From positions 56,046,057-56,110,056 of the forward strand of contig CM054120.1 of the NCBI GenBank assembly GCA_028673005.1: a stretch of DNA of 64,000 bases, read 5' to 3'. The notes beneath the pieces were generated by a model, which saw only the letters and a list, made by a program, of their open reading frames with translations, was not told the DNA's origin and ran no database searches. The translations under genes and the position numbers were made by a program. Below, piece by piece: positions 23,694 to 38,497 of the stretch. The DNA comes from Tanypteryx hageni (lineage: Eukaryota > Arthropoda > Insecta > Odonata > Petaluridae). Every line of letters begins with the position of its first letter. Within the stretch, counting starts at the first letter, position 1.

Positions 23694-24521
23694 CAGAAAA
23701 TCCACCAAAATTTTCAAATACACTCACTTTGGTATAATGGTTATCTTGTTACCTTGGTAATATACCTCGCGTTCCGCGAATTTTTCTGCGTCGCCTCGCG
23801 TCTCAAAGGTTACGTACAAACTACCTTTGAATTCTGGGTTGCCAGTGAATTCGTTCTTAACATATACTCTCCGCAATAGAAGATGACAATTAGCATTATA
23901 TGACTAAATTTTAATACACAAAAAAAATAAATTCCATTGCAAACTAAATTTCCACCATGAAAGTTATATTTTTCAATACTCATGTCTACGTCAGTCACAG
24001 AAATATAAGAAGCGTTACTTGAGGATGAATCACATTGAGCAGCATGCTATAATACGTTCTTTACAGATTTATTATTTAATTTTCGAAAAACTCGTCAAGT
24101 TAGAGGAATGTTCTCAACAGTTTATAAAAATACTTGGATAAAATTCAAAAAATAAAATTAACCGCGATGAATGTTTAACTTCTATTCAATAATTAGCAAA
24201 TTACTCATGATCTTTTATGACCAAAAACCAAATAAAGTACAATTACCATGGATTACGATCGAAAAATCGACAAAATCTAGTAAATGGAATTTTTCAGATA
24301 TAATGAAAGTCATTAGTTTTATTTTTTTGTCTTCTTAACCATCTTAGTGATACCATCATTTCGGCGATCGTATGAAGATGTAGCGAATCCATAACGATTT
24401 TCCAAATAATAATCGAATTTTTACACTTACTTCTTCATTGGATTTTTAAATATCTTATAATGAAAATACGACGTCGGGAGTTGGACGTAGTAATGCAGGA
24501 ATAATTGAAGTTTTGTTTTCT
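22004..24521 (-). pseudogene. La-like gene copy 8
   Basis: RRM1 exon 2 at 23728-23870, class B, acceptor GG. xRRM exons at 22408-22593 (AT/TTA with the W-L variant, a combination seen only here) and 22004-22204 (2-nt deletion). Confidence 0.62.
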
Positions 24522-26651
24522 TATAGTCAAAATAAATACTATATCTAATTAAGCTAGTAAATTGAAAAAATAACCCAAAAATACTGGAATTTGTGATAGT
24601 TCATTGAGGTAACGGGAGACAGTATTGACTTTAAACCAAATGTGCGGCGAGTTTATAAGTTTCTTTCAAGCAGATATTATATTACATGTTTATTTTATAT
24701 TTATACATCGACATTGTTTTCATTTAAAATGGTTCTAAAAAAGATGTAAATCGACACATAATCGGTCAGCATTGTTCTTAGTGGGTAAAGAAGGAATACA
24801 TGGGGATATGGATGAAATAAAAAAACTATTAAAAAGATACAAAATATGGTTGGGGTAACTGAGTTAACCCGCTTGGTAGAGGAAAGTTTAATGAGATAAT
24901 TTCCGTTTGACTCAGGTTAGGTTTGGTGAATATGATGTTAAATACCTATTGGAGGGCGAACATTACCTGCAGATGAGGTTGCTGCACATTGGGGAACAGA
25001 CTGAAATTCTTCCACATATTCATCTCTTTCTCTCATACTCATTTTGGTGAACCAAGCGGCATGGCCGTTAATTTCGACGATGGCTACGCAAGCATCTTCA
25101 CCTGAGTTTGCCTCTGTTGCCAGACGCAATGTTCTCTTCGCACTTTTTGCAAAGCGTATCAACTGGAAATAGCAGTAAGTGGGCAATAATTAATTTGAAT
25201 ATCGTGGTAGTGCATATTTTCATATTAAAACTCGACCGTAAGGAATTATAATGAACACTGAAAATAATTATTTACACCATATTTATGAGAAATTTGAGAT
25301 CACAATTTTGACAGAGGAAAAGTTAAGATAGTCAGTACAAAGACAAACGCATAAAAAAATTTTACCAAGTCAACATCTCCTATAAACCACACATGTCCAG
25401 TTCGATCTGAGTGATTATATTCCACGTAGAAAATGTTTAATCGGTTTAAACATTCCCTTCTTGCCGCTGTGTTCCACGTGATCTCTAAAGACCGCTTTAT
25501 GGACACTTTCTTTGCCAATGTAGACACACATCGGATTTTCACCACATTGCCCTTTATAAAAAGTAATTTATATTACAATGAAAATATCTTTTAGAATTTC
25601 ATGAATTAAATTAATTCTAAAGTAATTTCTTGCTTTTTAACTAACATCATAGTTAATAAGACAATCTAAATACTAACATGAATATAATTACTGTTTATTC
25701 TACACAATAGTATGCTGTTAGTCGAAAGGTAAATTTATATGGATTGTATTCGAAAAGTCACACTCTACTGGGTTTAGTAGGGGTGACATATTTTTCAGTC
25801 TTCTGTCTTGGCAACTATCAAGGCCGTTCTATAGTGGAGATGACTTTATAAATTCATCTAGTGTTAACATAAGCTTTAGAAACTGAAAATTCTAATGTTT
25901 ATTAATGCTATTTGGTATTCTTAATGCTCTTGAGACGAAGTCCGTTGCAATGTAAATTGCTTAGTGATGAATGTATGGTAATTGTGAAATTCTGACATGT
26001 TCTAGATTCATACTGGAAACGACTCCTCCCACGTCTCCTGTCTTCCGCTGCCTCCTTCATTTCCCAAACCTCGCATATTCCAAGATCTCTATTTTTCTAC
26101 TTCTTCTTTTTCTTACTTTGATCTTACCTTCTAGTGGACCTCTTCAGATAAATTCTCTTGTTAGTATGCTCTATTTTCAATTAGATTTCGTTTGTTTCAT
26201 GAACGGAAGATTATCCGGGCATAAATTAAATTGCCTGGATTACATTTTAGTCTCACTTACGTTCCCCTTGTTTTGCTGCTTGAGCCTTAACTCAGTTTAT
26301 GAAGAGAACAGCTGCCTTCACCCAACTTGCATTCAAAATGTTATTCTATATCTAAGATTAATATGTTTAGCTGTATTTTCATAGATTATTCATATCTTAC
26401 TAACCTTTTGTCTCAGAAGAGTTGATAAGGCGTACAACAGCATCTCTTTGGTGTGAATGTACCGGTTTCACTTTTTTGTATCCCTCAGCGCCCCACAATT
26501 TCTTCTAAAATGTTAAATAGTGATTATGGCAATAGATCAAAAGGCTTTGCTATTTAAAATTTCTGTCATTAACAGTGTAAGCTTCAATCATCATTGTATA
26601 TCTTAAAAAAATAACAAATACGCTTTCTCCTTAAATTCTACTACAACATTA
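23694..26651. repeat. Unit 9 (2958 bp), RRM1 class B
   Basis: Class B head with ACTCATGTCTACG and CTCATGATC, both shared with unit 11. The middle matches unit 2 (AATCGGTCAG, 3-nt deletion). The segment TTTGGTATTC...CTTGAGACG is shared with unit 11. Confidence 0.97.
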
Positions 26652-27479
26652 CAGGAAATCCACCAAAATTTTCAAATACACTTACTTTGGTATAATGGTT
26701 ATCTTGTTACCTTGGTAATATACCTCGCGTTCCGCGAATTTTTCTTCGTCGCCTCGCGTCTAAAAGGTTACGTACAAAGTACCTTTGAATTCTGGGTTGC
26801 CAGTGAATTCGTTCTTAACATTTACTCTCTGAAATAGAAGATGACAATTAGCATTATATGCCTGAATTTTAATACACAGAAAAAATAAATTCAATTGCAA
26901 ACTAAATTTCCACTATGAAAGTTATATTTTTCAATACTCAAGTCTACGTCAGTCACAGAAATATAAGAAGCGTTTCTTGAGGATGCAACACATTGAGTAG
27001 CATGCTATAATACGTTCTTTACAGATTTATTATTTAATTTTCGAAAAACTCGTCAAGTTTGAGGAATATTCTCAACAATTTATAAAAATACTTGGATAAA
27101 ATTCAATAAATTAAATTAAACGCGATGAATGTTTAACTTCTATTTAATAATTAGCAAATTACTCAAGATCTTTTATGACCAAAAACCAAATAAAGTACAA
27201 TTACCATGAATTACGATCGAAAAATCGACAAAATCTAGTAAATGGAATTTTTCAGATATAACGCAAGTCATTACTTTTATTTTTTTGTCTTCTTAACCAT
27301 CTTAGTGATACCATTATTTCGGCGATCGTATGTAGATGTAGCGAATCAATAACGATTTCTCCAAATAATAATCGAATTATTACACTTACTTCTTCATTGG
27401 ATTTTTAAATATCTTATAATGAAAATACGACGTCAGGAGTTGGACGTAGGAATGCAGGAATAATTGAAGTTTTGTTTTC
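24938..27479 (-). pseudogene. La-like gene copy 9
   Basis: RRM1 exon 2 at 26686-26828, acceptor intact, donor improved to GTAAGT, stop codon at 26762-26760. xRRM exons at 25366-25551 and 24938-25162. The latter has the 3-nt deletion that keeps the frame. Confidence 0.62.
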
Positions 27480-29615
27480 TTATAGTCAAAATAAATACTA
27501 TATCTAATTGAGCTTGTAAATTGACAAAATAACCCAAAAATATTGGATTTTGTTATTGTTCATTGAGGTAACGGGAGACAGTATTGACTTTAAAACAAAT
27601 GTGCGGCGAGTTTTATAAGTTTCTTTCAAGCAGATATTATATTACATGTTTATTTTATATTTATACATCGACATTGTTTTCATTTAAAATGGTTCTAAAA
27701 AAGATGTAAATCGACACATAAACGGACAGCATTGTTCTTAGTGGGTAAAGAAGGAATACATGGGGATATGGATGAAATAAAAAAAACTATTAAAAAGATA
27801 CAAAATATGGTTGGGGTAACTGAGTTAACCCGCTTGGTAGAGGAAAGTTTAATGAGATAATTTCCGTTTGACTCAGGTTAGGTTTGGTGAATATGATGTT
27901 AAATACCTATTGGAGGGCGAACATTACCTGCAGATGAGGTTGCTGCACATTGGGGAAACATAGACTGAAATTCTTCCACATATTCATCTCTTTCTCTCAT
28001 ACTCATTTTGGTGAACCAAGCGGCTTGGCCGTTAATTTCGACAATGGCTACGCAAGCATCTTCACCTGAGTTTGCCTCTGTTGCCAGACGCAATGTTCTC
28101 TTCGCACTTTTTGCAAAGCGTATCAACTGGAAATAGCAGTAAGTGGGCAATAATTAATTTGAATATCGTGGTAGTGCATATTTTCATATTAAAACTCGAC
28201 CGTAAGGAATTATAATGAACACTGAAAATAATTATTTACACCATATTTATGAGAATTGTGAGATCACAATTTTGACAGAGGAAAAGTTAAGATAGTCAGT
28301 ACAAAGACAAACGCATAAAAAAATTTTACCAAGTCAACATCTCCTATAAACCACACATGTCCAGTTCGATCTGAGTGATTATATTCCACGTAGAAAATGT
28401 TTAATCGGTTTAAACATTCCCTTCTTGCCGTTGTGTTCCACGTGATCTCTAAAGACCGCTTTATGGACACTTTCGTTGCCAATGTAGACACACATCGGAT
28501 TTTCACCACATTGCCCTTTATAAAAAGGAATTTATATTACAATGAAAATATCTTTTAGAATTTCATGAATTAAATTAATTCTAAAGTAATTTCTTGCTTT
28601 TAAACTAACATCATAGTTAATAAGACAATCTAAATACTAACATGAATATAATTACTGTTTATTCTACACAATAGTATGCTGTTAGTCGAAAGGTAAATTT
28701 ATATGGATTGTATTCGAAAAGTCACACTCTACTGGGTTTAGTAGGGGTGACATATTTTTCAGTCTTCTGTCTTGGCAAATATCAAGGCCGTTCTATAGTG
28801 GAGATGACTTTATAAATTCATCTAGTGTTAACATAAGCTTTAGAAACTGAAAATTCTAATGTTTATTAATGCTATTTTATATTCTTAATGCTATTATGAC
28901 GAAGTCCGTTGCAATGTAAATTGCTTAGTGATGAATGGATAGTAATTGTGAAATTCTGACATGTTCTAGATTCATACTGGAAACGACTCCTCCTACGTCT
29001 CCTGTCTTCCGCTGCCTCCTACATTTCCCAATCCTCGCATATTCCAAGATCTCTATTTTTCTACTTCTTCTTTTTCTTCCTTTGATCTTACCTTCTAGTG
29101 GACCTCTTCAGATAAATTCTCTTGTTAGTATGCTCTATTTTCAATTAGATTTCGTTTGTTTCATGAACGGAAGATTATCCGGGCATAAATTAAATTGCCT
29201 GGATTACATTTTAGTCTCACTTACGTTCCCCTTGTTTTGCTGCTTGAGCCTTAACTCAGTTTATGAAGAGAACAGCTGCCTTCACCCAACTTGCATTCAA
29301 AATGTTATTCTATATCTAAGATTAATATGTTTAGCTGTATTTTCATAGATTATTCATATCTTACTAACCTTTTGTCTCAAAAGAGTAGATAAGGCGTACA
29401 ACAGCATCTCTTTGGTGTGAATGTACCGGTTTCACTTTTTTGTATCCCTCAGCGCCCCACAATTTCTTCTAAAATGTTAAATAGTGATTATGGCAATAGA
29501 TCAAAAGGCTTTGCTATTTAAAATTTCTGTCATTAACAGTGTAAGCTTCAATCAACGTTGTATTTCTTAAAAAAATAACAAATACGTTTTCTCCTTAAAT
29601 TCTACTACAACATTA
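26652..29615. repeat. Unit 10 (2964 bp), RRM1 class C
   Basis: Class C head. Its right part matches unit 3 (full-length xRRM-B tail, H-to-Q change). The RRM1 donor reads GTAAGT instead of GTGAGT. Confidence 0.97.
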
Positions 29616-30443
29616 CAGAAAATCCACCAAAATTTTCAAATACACTCACTTTGGTATAATGGTTATCTTGTTACCTTGGTAATATACCTCGCGTTCCGCG
29701 AATTTTTCTGCGTCGCCTCGCGTCTCAAAGGTTACGTACAAACTACCTTTGAATTCTGGGTTGCCAGTGAATTCGTTCTTAACATATACTCTCCGCAATA
29801 GAAGATGACAATTAGCATTATATGACTAAATTTTAATACACAAAAAAAATAAATTCCATTGCAAACTAAATTTCCACCATGAAAGTTATATTTTTCAATA
29901 CTCATGTCTACGTCAGTCACAGAAATATAAGAAGCGTTACTTGAGGATGAATCACATTGAGCAGCATGCTATAATACGTTCTTTACAGATTTATTATTTA
30001 ATTTTCGAAAAACTCGTCAAGTTAGAGGAATGTTCTCAACAGTTTATAAAAATACTTGGATAAAATTCAAAAAATAAAATTAACCGCGATGAATGTTTAA
30101 CTTCTATTCAATAATTAGCAAATTACTCATGATCTTTTATGACCAAAAACCAAATAAAGTACAATTACCATGGATTACGATCGAAAAATCGACAAAATCT
30201 AGTAAATGGAATTTTTCAGATATAATGAAAGTCATTAGTTTTATTTTTTTGTCTTCTTAACCATCTTAGTGATACCATCATTTCGGCGATCGTATGAAGA
30301 TGTAGCGAATCCATAACGATTTTCCAAATAATAATCGAATTTTTACACTTACTTCTTCATTGGATTTTTAAATATCTTATAATGAAAATACGACGTCGGG
30401 AGTTGGACGTAGTAATGCAGGAATAATTGAAGTTTTGTTTTCT
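27899..30443 (-). pseudogene. La-like gene copy 10
   Basis: RRM1 exon 2 at 29650-29792, class B, acceptor GG. xRRM exons at 28330-28515 and 27899-28126, full-length tail with H-to-Q, as in copy 3. Confidence 0.62.
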
Positions 30444-32576
30444 TATAGTCAAAATAAATACTATATCTAATTAAGCTAGTAAATTGAAAAAATAACCCAA
30501 AAATATTGGAATTTGTGATAGTTCATTGAGGTAACGGGAGACAGTATTGACTTTAAACCAAATGTGCGGCGAGATTTATAAGTTTCTTTCAAGCAGATAT
30601 TATATTACATGTTTATCTTTATACTTATACATCGACAGTGTTTTCATTTAAAATGGTTCTAAAAAAGATGTAAATCGACACATAAACGGTCAGCATTGTT
30701 CTTAGTGGGTAAAGAAGGAATACATGGGGATATGGATGAAATAAAAAAACTATTAAAAAGATACAAAATATGGTTGGGGTAACTGAGTTAACCCGCTTGG
30801 TAGAGGAAAGTTTAATGAGATAATTTCCGTTTGACTCAGGTTAGGTTTGGTGAATATGATGTTAAATACCTATTGGAGGGCGAACATTACCTGCAGATGA
30901 GGTTGCTGCACATTGGGGAAACAGACTGAAATTCTTCCACATATTCATCTCTTTCTCTCATACTCATTTTGGTGAACCAAGCGGCATGGCCGTTAATTTC
31001 GACGATGGCTACGCAAGCATCTTCACCTGAGTTTGCCTCTGTTGCCAGACGCAATGTTCTCTTCGCACTTTTTGCAAAGCGTATCAACTGGAAATAGCAG
31101 TAAATGGGCAATAATTAATTTGAATATCGTGGTAGTGCATATTTTCATATTAAAACTCGACCGTAAGGAATTATAATGAACACTGAAAATAATTATTTAC
31201 ACCATATTTATGAGAAATGTGAGATCACAATTTTGACAGAGGAAAAGTTAAGATAGTCAGTACAAAGACAAACGCATAAAAAAATTTTACCAAGTCAACA
31301 TCTCCTATAAACCACACATGTCCAGTTCGATCTGAGTGATTATATTCCACGTAGAAAATGTTTAATCGGTTTAAACATTCCCTTCTTGCCGCTGTGTTCC
31401 ACGTGATCTCTAAAGACCGCTTTATGGACACTTTCTTTGCCAATGTAGACACACATCGGATTTTCACCACATTGCCCTTTATAAAAAGTAATTTATATTA
31501 CAATGAAAATATCTTTTAGAATTTCATGAATTAAATTAATTCTAAAGTAATTTCTTGCTTTTTAACTAACATCATAGTTAATAAGACAATCTAAATACTA
31601 ACATGAATATAATTACTGTTTATTCTACACAATAGTATGCTGTTAGTCGAAAGGTAAATTTATATGGATTGTATTCGAAAAGTCACACTCTACTGGGTTT
31701 AGTAGGGGTGACATATTTTTCAGTCTTCTGTCTTGGCAAATATCAAGGCCGTTCTATAGTGGAGATGACTTTATAAATTCATCTAGTGTTAACATAAGCT
31801 TTAGAAACTGAAAATTATAATGTTTATTAATGCTATTTGGTATTCTTAATGCTCTTGAGACGAAGTCCGTTGCAATGTAAATTGCTTAGTGATGAATGTA
31901 TGGTAATTGTGAAATTCTGACATGTTCTAGATTCATACTGGAAACGACTCCTCCTACGTCTCCTGTCTTCCGCTGCCTCCTTCATTTCCCAATCCTCGCA
32001 TATTCCAAGATCTCTATTTTTCTACTTCTTCTTTTTCTTCCTTTGATCTTACCTTCTAGTGGACCTCTTCAGATAAATTCTCTTGTTAGTATGCTCTCTT
32101 TTCAATTAGATTTCGTTTGTTTCATGAACGGAAGATTATCCGGGCATAAATTAAATTGCCTGGATTACATTTTAGTCTCACTTACGTTCCCCTTGTTTTG
32201 CTGCTTGAGCCTTAACTCAGTTTATGAAGAGAACAGCTGCCTTCACCCAACTTGCATTCAAAATGTTATTCTATATCTAAGATTAATATGTTTAGCTGTA
32301 TTTTCATAGATTATTCATATCTTACTAACCTTTTGTCTCAAAAGAGTTGATAAGGCGTACAACAGCATCTCTTTGGTGTGAATGTACCGGTTTCACTTTT
32401 TTGTATCCCTCAGCGCCCCACAATTTCTTCTAAAATGTTAAATAGTGATTATGGCAATAGATCAAAAGGCTTTGCTATTTAAAATTTCTGTCATTAACAG
32501 TGTAAGCTTCAATCAACGTTGTATTTCTTAAAAAAATAACAAATACGTTTTCTCCTTAAATTCTACTACAACATTA
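29616..32576. repeat. Unit 11 (2961 bp), RRM1 class B
   Basis: The head matches unit 9. It has the AK/TAA xRRM-A allele and the 2-nt deletion in the xRRM-B tail. It is the first unit with TATGCTCTCT in the plus-strand ORF (Y to S), the state found later in units 13-21. Confidence 0.97.
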
Positions 32577-33404
32577 CAGAAAATCCACCAAAATTTTCAA
32601 ATACACTCACTTTGGTATAATGGTTATCTTGTTACCTTGGTAATATACCTCGCGTTCCGCGAATTTTTCTGCGTCGCCTCGCGTCTCAAAGGTTACGTAC
32701 AAACTACCTTTGAATTCTGGGTTGCCAGTGAATTCGTTCTTAACATATACTCTCCGCAATAGAAGATGACAATTAGCATTATATGACTAAATTTTAATAC
32801 ACAAAAAAAATAAATTCCATTGCAAACTAAATTTCCACCATGAAAGTTATATTTTTCAATACTCAAGTCTACGTCAGTCACAGAAATATAAGAAGCGTTA
32901 CTTGAGGATGAATCACATTGAGTAGCATGCTATAATACGTTCTTTACAGATTTATTATTTAATTTTCGAAAAACTCGTCAAGTTAGAGGAATGTTCACAA
33001 CAGTTTATAAAAATACTTGGATAAAATTCAAAAAATAAAATTAACCGCGATGAATGTGTAACTTCTATTCAATAATTAGCAAATTACTCAAGATCTTTTA
33101 TGACCAAAAACCAAATAAAGTACAATTACCATGGATTACGATCGAAAAATCGACAAAATCTAGTAAATGGAATTCTTCAGATATAATGAAAGTCATTAGT
33201 TTTATTTTTTTGTCTTCTTAACCATCTTAGTGATACCATCATTTCGGCGATCGTATGAAGATGTAGCGAATCCATAACGATTTTCCAAATAATAATCGAA
33301 TTTTTACACTTACTTCTTCATTGGATTTTTAAATATCTTATAATGAAAATACGACGTCGGGAGTATGACGTAGGAATGCAGGAATAATTGAAGTTTTGTT
33401 TTCT
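30887..33404 (-). pseudogene. La-like gene copy 11
   Basis: RRM1 exon 2 at 32611-32753, class B, acceptor GG. xRRM exons at 31291-31476 (AK/TAA) and 30887-31087 (2-nt deletion). Confidence 0.62.
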
Positions 33405-35537
33405 TATAGTCAAAATAAATACTATATCTAATTGAGCTTGTAAATTGACAAAATAACCCAAAAATATTGGAATTTGCTATTGTTCATTGAAGTAACGGGA
33501 GACAGTATTGACTTTAAACCAAATGTGCGGCGAGATTTATAAGTTTCTTTCAAGCAGATATTATATTACATGTTTATCTTTATACTTATACATCGACAGT
33601 GTTTTCATTTAAAATGGTTCTAAAAAAGATGTAAATCGACACATAAACGGTCAGCATTGTTCTTAGTGGGTAAAGAAAGAATACATGGGGATATGGATGA
33701 AATAAAAAAACTATTAAAAAGATACAAAATATGGTTGGGGTAACTGAGTTAACCCGCTTGGTAGAGGAAAGTTTAATGAGATAATTTCCGTTTGACTCAG
33801 GTTAGGTTTGGTGAATATGATGTTAAATACCTATTGGAGGGCGAACATTACCTGCAGATGAGGTTGCTGCACATTGGGGAAACAGACTGAAATTCTTCCA
33901 CATATTCATCTCTCTCTCTCATACTCATTTTGGTGAACCAAGCGGCATGGCCGTTAATTTCGACGATGGCTACGCAAGCATCTTCACCTGAGTTTGCCTC
34001 TGTTGCCAGACGCAATGTTCTCTTCGCACTTTTTGCAAAGCGTATCAACTGGAAATAGCACTAAGTGGGCCGATATTAATTTGAATATCGTGGTAGTGCA
34101 TATTTTCATATTAAAACTCGACCGTAAGGAATTATAATGAACACTGAAAATAATTATTTACACCATATTTATGAGAAATGTGAGATCACAATTTTGACAG
34201 AGGAAAAGTTAAGATAGTCAGTACAAAGACAAACGCATAAAAAAATTTTACCAAGTCAACATCTCCTATAAACCACACATGTCCAGTTCGATCTGAGTGA
34301 TTATATTCCACGTAGAAAATGTTTAATCGGTTTAAACATTCCCTTCTTGCCGTTGTGTTCCACGTGATCTCTAAAGACCGCTTTATGGACACTTTCGTTG
34401 CCAATGTAGACACACATCGGATTTTCACCACATTGCCCTTTATAAAAAGTAATTTATATTACAATGAAAATATCTTTTAGAATTTCATGAATTAAATTAA
34501 TTCTAAAGTAATTTCTTGCTTTTTAACTAACATCATAGTTAATAAGACAATCTAAATACTAACATGAATATAATTACTGTTTATTCTACACAATAGTATG
34601 CTGTTAGTCGAAAGGTAAATTTATATGGATTGTATTCGAAAAGTCACACTCTACTGGGTTTAGTAGGGGTGACATATTTTTCAGTCTTCTGTCTTGGCAA
34701 ATATCAAGGCCGTTCTATAGTGGAGATGACTTTATAAATTCATCTAGTGTTAACATAAGCTTTAGAAACTGAAAATTCTAATGTTTATTAATGCTATTTT
34801 ATATTCTTAATGCTATTATGACGAAGTCCGTTGCAATGTAAATTGCTTAGTGATGAATGGATAGTAATTGTGAAATTCTGACATGTTCTAGATTCATACT
34901 GGAAACGACTCCTCCTACGTCTCCTGTCTTCCGCTGCCTCCTTCATTTCCCAATCCTCGCATATTCCAAGATCTCTATTTTTCTACTTCTTCTTTTTCTT
35001 CCTTTGATCTTACCTTCTAGTGGACCTCTTCAGATAAATTCTCTTGTTAGTATGCTCTATTTTCAATTAGATTTCGTTTGTTTCATGAACGGAAGATTAT
35101 CCGGGCATAAATTAAATTGCCTGGATTACATTTTAGTCTCACTTACGTTCCCCTTGTTTTGCTGCTTGAGCCTTAACTCAGTTTATGAAGAGAACAGCTG
35201 CCTTCACCCAACTTGCATTCAAAATGTTATTCTATATCTAAGATTAATATGTTTAGCTGTATTTTCATAGATTATTCATATCTTACTAACCTTTTGTCTC
35301 AAAAGAGTTGATAAGGCGTACAACAGCATCTCTTTGGTGTGAATGTACCGGTTTCACTTTTTTGTATCCCTCAGCGCCCCACAATTTCTTCTAAAATGTT
35401 AAATAGTGATTATGGCAATAGATCAAAAGGCTTTGCTATTTAAAATTTCTGTCATTAACAGTGTAAGCTTCAATCAACGTTGTATTTCTTAAAAAAATAA
35501 CAAATACGTTTTCTCCTTAAATTCTACTACAACATTA
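32577..35537. repeat. Unit 12 (2961 bp), RRM1 class B
   Basis: The head matches unit 6 (GTGTAAC, GTATGACG). From the xRRM-B region onward it has the core-type state (CTAAGTGGGCCGATATT, CTCTCTCTC), so it marks the left border of the homogenised core. Confidence 0.97.
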
Positions 35538-36365
35538 CAGAAAATCCACCAAAATTTTCAAATACACTCACTTTGGTATAATGGTTATCTTGTTACCTTG
35601 GTAATATACCTCGCGTTCCGCGAATTTTTCTGCGTCGCCTCGCGTCTCAAAGGTTACGTACAAACTACCTTTGAATTCTGGGTTGCCAGTGAATTCGTTC
35701 TTAACATATACTCTCCGCAATAGAAGATGACAATTAGCATTATATGACTAAATTTTAATACACAAAAAAAATAAATTCCATTGCAAACTAAATTTCCACC
35801 ATGAAAGTTATATTTTTCAATACTCAAGTCTACGTCAGTCACAGAAATATAAGAAGCGTTACTTGAGGATGAATCACATTGAGTAGCATGCTATAATACG
35901 TTCTTTACAGATTTATTATTTAATTTTCGAAAAACTCGTCAAGTTAGAGGAATGTTCTCAACAGTTTATAAAAATACTTGGATAAAATTCAAAAAATAAA
36001 ATTAACCGCGATGAATGTTTAACTTCTATTCAATAATTAGCAAATTACTCACGATCTTTTTGACCAAAAACCAAATAAAGTACAATTACCATGGATTACG
36101 ATCGAAAAATCGACAAAATCTAGCAAATGGAATTCTTCAGATATAATGAAAGTCATTAGTTTTATTTTTTTGTCTTCTTAACCATCTTAGTGATACCATC
36201 ATTTCGGCGATCGTATGAAGATGTAGCGAATCCATAACGATTTTCCAAATAATAATCGAATTTTTATACTTACTTCTTCATTGGATTTTTAAATATCTTA
36301 TAATGAAAATACGACGTCGGGAGTTGGACGTAGGAATGCAGGAATAATTGAAGTTTTGTTTTCTT
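33848..36365 (-). pseudogene. La-like gene copy 12
   Basis: RRM1 exon 2 at 35572-35714, class B, acceptor GG. xRRM exons at 34252-34437 and 33848-34048 (2-nt deletion). The intron before xRRM-B has the core-type sequence AATATCGGCCCACTTAGTGC; the CCAG acceptor is unchanged. Confidence 0.62.
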
Positions 36366-38497
36366 ATAGTCAAAATAAATACTATATCTAATTGAGCTTG
36401 TAAATTGACAAAATAACCCAAAAATATTGGAATTTGCTATTGTTCATTGAAGTAACGGGAGACAGTATTGACTTTAAACCAAATGTGCGGCGAGATTTAT
36501 AAGTTTCTTTCAAGCAGATATTATATTACATGTTTATCTTTATACTTATACATCGACAGTGTTTTCATTTAAAATGGTTCTAAAAAAGATGTAAATCGAC
36601 ACATAAACGGTCAGCATTGTTCTTAGTGGGTAAAGAAAGAATACATGGGGATATGGATGAAATAAAAAAACTATTAAAAAGATACAAAATATGGTTGGGG
36701 TAACTGAGTTAACCCGCTTGGTAGAGGAAAGTTTAATGAGATAATTTCCGTTTGACTCAGGTTAGGTTTGGTGAATATGATGTTAAATACCTATTGGAGG
36801 GCGAACATTACCTGCAGATGAGGTTGCTGCACATTGGGGAAACAGACTGAAATTCTTCCACATATTCATCTCTCTCTCTCATACTCATTTTGGTGAACCA
36901 AGCGGCATGGCCGTTAATTTCGACGATGGCTACGCAAGCATCTTCACCTGAGTTTGCCTCTGTTGCCAGACGCAATGTTCTCTTCGCACTTTTTGCAAAG
37001 CGTATCAACTGGAAATAGCACTAAGTGGGCCGATATTAATTTGAATATCGTGGTAGTGCATATTTTCATATTAAAACTCGACCGTAAGGAATTATAATGA
37101 ACACTGAAAATAATTATTTACACCATATTTATGAGAAATGTGAGATCACAATTTTGACAGAGGAAAAGTTAAGATAGTCAGTACAAAGACAAACGCATAA
37201 AAAAATTTTACCAAGTCAACATCTCCTATAAACCACACATGTCCAGTTCGATCTGAGTGATTATATTCCACGTAGAAAATGTTTAATCGGTTTAAACATT
37301 CCCTTCTTGCCGTTGTGTTCCACGTGATCTCTAAAGACCGCTTTATGGACACTTTCGTTGCCAATGTAGACACACATCGGATTTTCACCACATTGCCCTT
37401 TATAAAAAGTAATTTATATTACAATGAAAATATCTTTTAGAATTTCATGAATTAAATTAATTCTAAAGTAATTTCTTGCTTTTTAACTAACATCATAGTT
37501 AATAAGACAATCTAAATACTAACATGAATATAATTACTGTTTATTCTACACAATAGTATGCTGTTAGTCGAAAGGTAAATTTATATGGATTGTATTCGAA
37601 AAGTCACACTCTACTGGGTTTAGTAGGGGTGACATATTTTTCAGTCTTCTGTCTTGGCAAATATCAAGGCCGTTCTATAGTGGAGATGACTTTATAAATT
37701 CATCTAGTGTTAACATAAGCTTTAGAAACTGAAAATTCTAATGTTTATTAATGCTATTTTATATTCTTAATGCTATTATGACGAAGTCCGTTGCAATGTA
37801 AATTGCTTAGTGATGAATGGATAGTAATTGTGAAATTCTGACATGTTCTAGATTCATACTGGAAACGACTCCTCCTACGTCTCCTGTCTTCCGCTGCCTC
37901 CTTCATTTCCCAATCCTCGCATATTCCAAGATCTCTATTTTTCTACTTCTTCTTTTTCTTCCTTTGATCTTACCTTCTAGTGGACCTCTTCAGATAAATT
38001 CTCTTGTTAGTATGCTCTCTTTTCAATTAGATTTCGTTTGTTTCATGAACGGAAGATTATCCGGGCATAAATTAAATTGCCTGGATTACATTTTAGTCTC
38101 ACTTACGTTCCCCTTGTTTTGCTGCTTGAGCCTTAACTCAGTTTATGAAGAGAACAGCTGCCTTCACCCAACTTGCATTCAAAATGTTATTCTATATCTA
38201 AGATTAATATGTTTAGCTGTATTTTCATAGATTATTCATATCTTACTAACCTTTTGTCTCAAAAGAGTTGATAAGGCGTACAACAGCATCTCTTTGGTGT
38301 GAATGTACCGGTTTCACTTTTTTGTATCCCTCAGCGCCCCACAATTTCTTCTAAAATGTTAAATAGTGATTATGGCAATAGATCAAAAGGCTTTGCTATT
38401 TAAAATTTCTGTCATTAACAGTGTAAGCTTCAATCAACGTTGTATTTCTTAAAAAAATAACAAATACGTTTTCTCCTTAAATTCTACTACAACATTA
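35538..38497. repeat. Unit 13 (2960 bp), core type
   Basis: First full core-type unit. CACGATCTTTTTGACC (one A deleted) and AGCAAATGGAATTC are core markers. By eye I find no difference from units 14 and 15. Confidence 0.97.
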
